Shown here: in pieces, positions 44,413 to 47,465 of the stretch
How the letters are laid out: each line of letters begins with the position of its first letter
Numbering within the stretch: position 1 is the stretch's first letter
NCBI GenBank assembly: GCA_964392615.1
Contig: CAYMRB010000013.1
Span: 1 to 47,465, forward strand
Source: CAYMRB01 sp964392615
GTDB taxonomy: Bacteria > Planctomycetota > UBA8108
Direction: 5' to 3'
Length of the DNA stretch: 47,465 bases
Translations under genes and position numbers: made by a program
The notes under the pieces: model-generated
Databases searched by the model: none
Seen by the model: the letters and a program-made list of their open reading frames with translations, nothing else
Told to the model about the DNA's origin: nothing

Positions 44413-45060
44413 GTGAGTGCGACCCATCAAGTCGTTCGGGCTGTCATCGCGGCGGTAGGTGTTTGCATCGTATCCGGGTGCTCGATGGAGGGAATCGTCG
44501 GCGGTATCGCCGGCGCGACGATCGTCGGTGCGCATTCACCGTCGCAGGAGATCGAGCAGGTCTACTATCTCGGAGCGTTCGACGCGCGCGAGCAACTGCC
44601 GCCGACGATCTATCGCGTCACCGTTCGCGGGCAGGCGAGCCTCATCAGCGGCGTCAAGTTCGGCTCGGGTTGGGTGCCGGCGCGGCTGATCGACTCGCTC
44701 AACACGCACATCGGCTTCGACGTCAACGACGCGTCGACCGTTCCGACGACGACGACGGGCGGGGACCTCGTGAGCCTGACGAAGGGCCGACGCATGATCA
44801 TGTTCGGACCCGAGGGGTTCCGCGAATCGCCGCGCGACCACCGTCTCGTGATCGTGATGGGCACGAGCCCCAAGGCGTTCTTCGAGGCGATCGACGGCTC
44901 GCTCAAGGCGATCTCGGAGGTTCGCATCGAGAAGAACAACGCTGAGCTCGAGCGGCTGATGTTCGAGGCCCGCACGCGTCTCGAAACCGAGCGCAAGCAG
45001 TTGGAGGAGCTCGAGCGCGACGTCGCGGTCGAGCTGGCCGAGAAGGGAGGTGCGTCATGA
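44413..45060 (+). CDS. Small lipoprotein with a C-terminal coiled coil
   Basis: 215 residues from GTG 44413, preceded by GGGGGA at seven bases. The lipoprotein signal has hydrophobic residues 9-20 and Cys23 in VSGC. The body (about 50-165) is beta-rich (YYLGAFDAREQLPPTIYRVTVRG, RLIDSLNTHIGFDVN, GRRMIMFGPEGFRESPRDHRLVIVMGTSP) with no recognised family. Residues about 168-210 are a charged coiled coil (IEKNNAELERLMFEARTRL, ERKQLEELERDVAVEL). The stop overlaps the next lipoprotein gene as ATGA. The two lipoproteins probably work together; the coiled coil may mediate contact with the helical partner, which is inference. Confidence 0.82.
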   Translation: MSATHQVVRAVIAAVGVCIVSGCSMEGIVGGIAGATIVGAHSPSQEIEQVYYLGAFDAREQLPPTIYRVTVRGQASLISGVKFGSGWVPARLIDSLNTHIGFDVNDASTVPTTTTGGDLVSLTKGRRMIMFGPEGFRESPRDHRLVIVMGTSPKAFFEAIDGSLKAISEVRIEKNNAELERLMFEARTRLETERKQLEELERDVAVELAEKGGAS

Positions 45061-47465
45061 GCCGGCTTCGCAAGCTCGTGTGCGTGATGGTCATCGCGTC
45101 GCTTCTGGGGCAGAGCGGCTGTGGCGTCCTGACGATCGACGTCGACGTGTACAAGGGGCCGTTGGCGGACCACGAAGACGTGCAGGTGCAGCAGGTCATC
45201 GCGATGACGATGGCCGCGAAGCCGTTGCTCGTTGCGCTGCGCGACTATCTGGAAGGCGAGAAGCGCGGTTGCGTGAAGGACTACAAAGACGGGTTCATGC
45301 CGCCGCCGGACGAGTTGCCCTGCGCGGAGGCCGGACCAAGGTGCGACGGCAAGGCGGTCGCATCTTTCTCCGAAACGGATTGGGAGCGGGAGAGGCGAAA
45401 GGAGAACGAGGAGAGGGGCCGGGAGGAGGAGAAGAAGAAGAAGCAGGAGTGGTTTCGGAAGGGGCGCGCCGTTCGCGTCAATGCCATCTTGAGCCTCTAC
45501 GAGGATCGAGCGCATGGCGACATCCTGAAGCTTGTCGATCAGTTCCGTGGTCTCGCCGCACAGTACGACTCAGCGAGCGCCCAGTGGAAAGGGGACCGCG
45601 CTGCGGACCGAGAGCTTTGGGGCTGCATCGACGATTCGAAGGAGGCTCAGCCCCCCGATCGGTCGAAGTTCGTCAGAGCCTACGAGGGGCTGTTCGCGCC
45701 GAACGGTGTACGCAGCGTCGAGGGCGTGAGCGAGTTGTACCGGGAGGTCCTGAAAGCGACCAAGGACCCTCCGCCTTCCGAATCGCCAAGCTCCCGATTC
45801 GCCGGCAGCAACGCGCTGTTTCTCTACTTGCTGGAAGATGGAGTGCTCGACGCTCATGCCGACGCGCTCTACGGGAAGTGTGCCGAGAAGAAGCGCGCGT
45901 TCAAGTCGCGCGTCACGGAGATCGCGAGCTCCTATCTGCTGGCGCGGCAGGTTCTGGCTGAGCTGTTCGAACTGTCGCTCGACTTGATCGTTCGTCTGCA
46001 CGCGGCCGACATCGGAGCTGACTCGGCGCACCGTTACGAGTTCACGGAGAGCCTGGCGAAGTTCGCGGCGCTGGTCGCGAGTCCTCCCTACGTCGTCGCG
46101 GCGTTGGCGAACAAGAAGGCGCCGTTGGAGGCTCGCCGCGCGTTGATCACGGCGCTTGGCCGAGAGCTCGGCCGGGACCCGGCGCTGCCCACCGACTTCA
46201 TCGACAAGGCGATGCGGCTTACGAAGCGCGATGGCAGCAACTCGGCTTCCGAGTCTGAGTGGTGGGGGGCGTTCGGGAAGGAACGGAGCGCTATCTATGG
46301 CCAGTTCGACGCTGCGCTCGTGCGCGTACTCCTGATGGATCCGGTGATCGCCAGCCGGAACTTGCTCGACGTGCAACGGTCGTTTCGGCGGCCGCGAGTC
46401 GAGCTGGCAGCGGCGTCCGCTCTCAAGAGCCGCTACCAGGCAGAGGCCAAGCGTCGATCGGGCGTCGTACGCTCTCCGTACAGCCTCGCGGGTACGACCG
46501 AGGAGACCGAGGGCCTCGACGACATCACCGACAATGCGAGTTCGGTGTCTCGACTGACCTCCGCGCTGGGCCTCGAGTCAGGACGCCTCGACCGCGGTAT
46601 CGCCGGGCTCGTTGACGACTACCTGAACAGCACGGAGTCCGACGAACAGACGCGCGGTCGGCTTCTCGATAGCCTCGTACGGTTCGCGAAGAAGATCCTG
46701 GTCATCGCGAACTACTCGGAGCTCCTCGGCGAGAAGCGATGGTACGACGCCTGCCTCGACCACTACGAGCGCGGGTTGGTGCCGGCCGTGCTGATGTACA
46801 CGGTCACCGACCTGCTTGCAGGCAAGCCGAACGACCGCAAAGCTCGTGCCTTCACCCGCGTCCTCCAGGCGGTCGGCAACTCGATCCTCGTCCAGGTCGA
46901 CGCGCTGCGACACACCCAAGAACACGAGCAGTGGCTGGTCGAACGGCGCCGCTCGATGATCGATGCGATCAACGGTGTGCTGTCACGTCCGGTTGACGCG
47001 GGCGTCGACGACTTCCTCGCCGGATTCGTGGCCGAGTCGCGACTCGCCACGGAAGAGCTCGCTAAGGCCGCGAAGGAGACCGCCGCACGAGAGCGAGAGC
47101 ACAACGCGGCCAAGGACGCCCATGGGAAAGCCGCGTCGGGCGTGACTGACGCGAAGAAATCGCTGAGCGAATCGACGGCGGCCGTCGATCGACTGCAGGC
47201 AGTCGTCGACGCCTACGAGTTCTTCCACGACACGGAGGACGCGCTGACGCACCAGATGCGTGAAGAGATCGCCGAGCCGTTCGCCTCGAGCGACACGCCC
47301 GACGCACCGGCAGATGTCGCGCGGGACATCGAGAAAGCCCTGAAGGCGGCCTCGGCCCGTCTGAGTGCCGATAGCCGTGAAACGACGGTGACCGTTCGCA
47401 AGCGGATGGAAGCAGCACGTCGCTACACGGAGGCGCTCGCGAAGGAGCTCCCGGATGCTCCGAGA
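45057..47465 (+). CDS. Large helical lipoprotein, 3' end beyond the window
   Basis: The reading frame is open from ATG 45057 (ATGA overlap with the previous gene) for all 803 codons to the last base, so the gene continues past the window. It starts with a lipoprotein signal (MSRLRKLVCVMVIASLL, Cys22 in QSGC). A highly charged stretch at about 109-130 (WERERRKENEERGREEEKKK) is followed by about 500 mostly helical residues without a family I recognise. A coiled-coil region lies at about 660-720 (LAKAAKETAAREREHNAAK, KKSLSESTAAVDRLQAVV). Cysteines are few after the N-terminal 110 residues. An envelope scaffold or a partner of the upstream lipoprotein is the only inference I can offer. Confidence 0.85.
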   Translation, partial: MSRLRKLVCVMVIASLLGQSGCGVLTIDVDVYKGPLADHEDVQVQQVIAMTMAAKPLLVALRDYLEGEKRGCVKDYKDGFMPPPDELPCAEAGPRCDGKAVASFSETDWERERRKENEERGREEEKKKKQEWFRKGRAVRVNAILSLYEDRAHGDILKLVDQFRGLAAQYDSASAQWKGDRAADRELWGCIDDSKEAQPPDRSKFVRAYEGLFAPNGVRSVEGVSELYREVLKATKDPPPSESPSSRFAGSNALFLYLLEDGVLDAHADALYGKCAEKKRAFKSRVTEIASSYLLARQVLAELFELSLDLIVRLHAADIGADSAHRYEFTESLAKFAALVASPPYVVAALANKKAPLEARRALITALGRELGRDPALPTDFIDKAMRLTKRDGSNSASESEWWGAFGKERSAIYGQFDAALVRVLLMDPVIASRNLLDVQRSFRRPRVELAAASALKSRYQAEAKRRSGVVRSPYSLAGTTEETEGLDDITDNASSVSRLTSALGLESGRLDRGIAGLVDDYLNSTESDEQTRGRLLDSLVRFAKKILVIANYSELLGEKRWYDACLDHYERGLVPAVLMYTVTDLLAGKPNDRKARAFTRVLQAVGNSILVQVDALRHTQEHEQWLVERRRSMIDAINGVLSRPVDAGVDDFLAGFVAESRLATEELAKAAKETAAREREHNAAKDAHGKAASGVTDAKKSLSESTAAVDRLQAVVDAYEFFHDTEDALTHQMREEIAEPFASSDTPDAPADVARDIEKALKAASARLSADSRETTVTVRKRMEAARRYTEALAKELPDAPR

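Noticed and set aside
1..47465. tRNA, rRNA, CRISPR arrays, insertion sequences, prophage
   Set aside because: No cloverleaf-like, rRNA-like or regularly spaced repeat sequence and no transposase or integrase motif was found on either strand.

Overview
The window looks like part of a metagenome-assembled, high-GC genome of the phylum Planctomycetota. The evidence is the combination of families, not a marker gene: planctomycete-type dockerin repeats, a PEP-CTERM protein, two sulfatases, two DUF1080 proteins, a LamG secreted protein, a CotH/lamin-tail giant, a DUF3604 protein, a hydrazine-synthase-alpha-like multihaem protein and a BamB/PQQ-like propeller. A run of 10 Ns (9354-9363) shows it is a scaffold. 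No rRNA, tRNA, CRISPR array, phage or IS element was seen.

Layout. 1-4780 is on the minus strand: a LamG secreted protein interrupted by an A12 tract, a small lipoprotein coupled to a tandem-cyclophilin isomerase, and a Prc-type S41 protease. Together these suggest an envelope protein folding and turnover block. 5122-8370 (+) is a secreted methyltransferase-like/PQQ-propeller fusion. 8508-11878 (+) is a tightly coupled GntR(YtrA-type)/ABC ATPase/permease/membrane-protein operon with a palindromic operator before its first gene; the ATPase is split by the scaffold gap. 11884-13962 (-) is a DUF3604 lipoprotein, followed by a lamin-tail remnant. 14304-19648 (+) holds a DUF1566-dockerin protein, a sulfatase with dockerin repeats at its N-terminus, and a second sulfatase.

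From 34919 down to 19743 eleven genes run on the minus strand: tandem DUF1080 protein, VIT/VWA surface protein, rhombosortase-like protease, rfbA, single DUF1080 protein, large lipoprotein, LMW-PTP, fructosamine kinase, an internally deleted GH127, a triheme HZS-alpha-like protein and a PEP-CTERM protein. 35052-47465 is on the plus strand: a GxGYxYP-like giant coupled to a DUF2891 protein, a 1420-residue LTD/CotH/dockerin protein, and two coupled lipoproteins. The second lipoprotein runs off the window end.

Most genes encode exported proteins. The best candidate for an undescribed system is the VIT/VWA protein at 31115-33379. It ends in a GlyGly-hydrophobic-basic tail and overlaps by 4 bases the next gene, a rhomboid-family protease. 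This looks like a dedicated rhombosortase with its own substrate, resembling the known sortase/VIT-VWA pairs of marine proteobacteria. The LMW-PTP/fructosamine-kinase pair is probably a protein-deglycation module. Three dockerin-bearing proteins occur without a visible cohesin. Several genes carry signs of assembly error or decay (A12 tract, N gap, GH127 deletion, lamin-tail remnant), and these are flagged separately.
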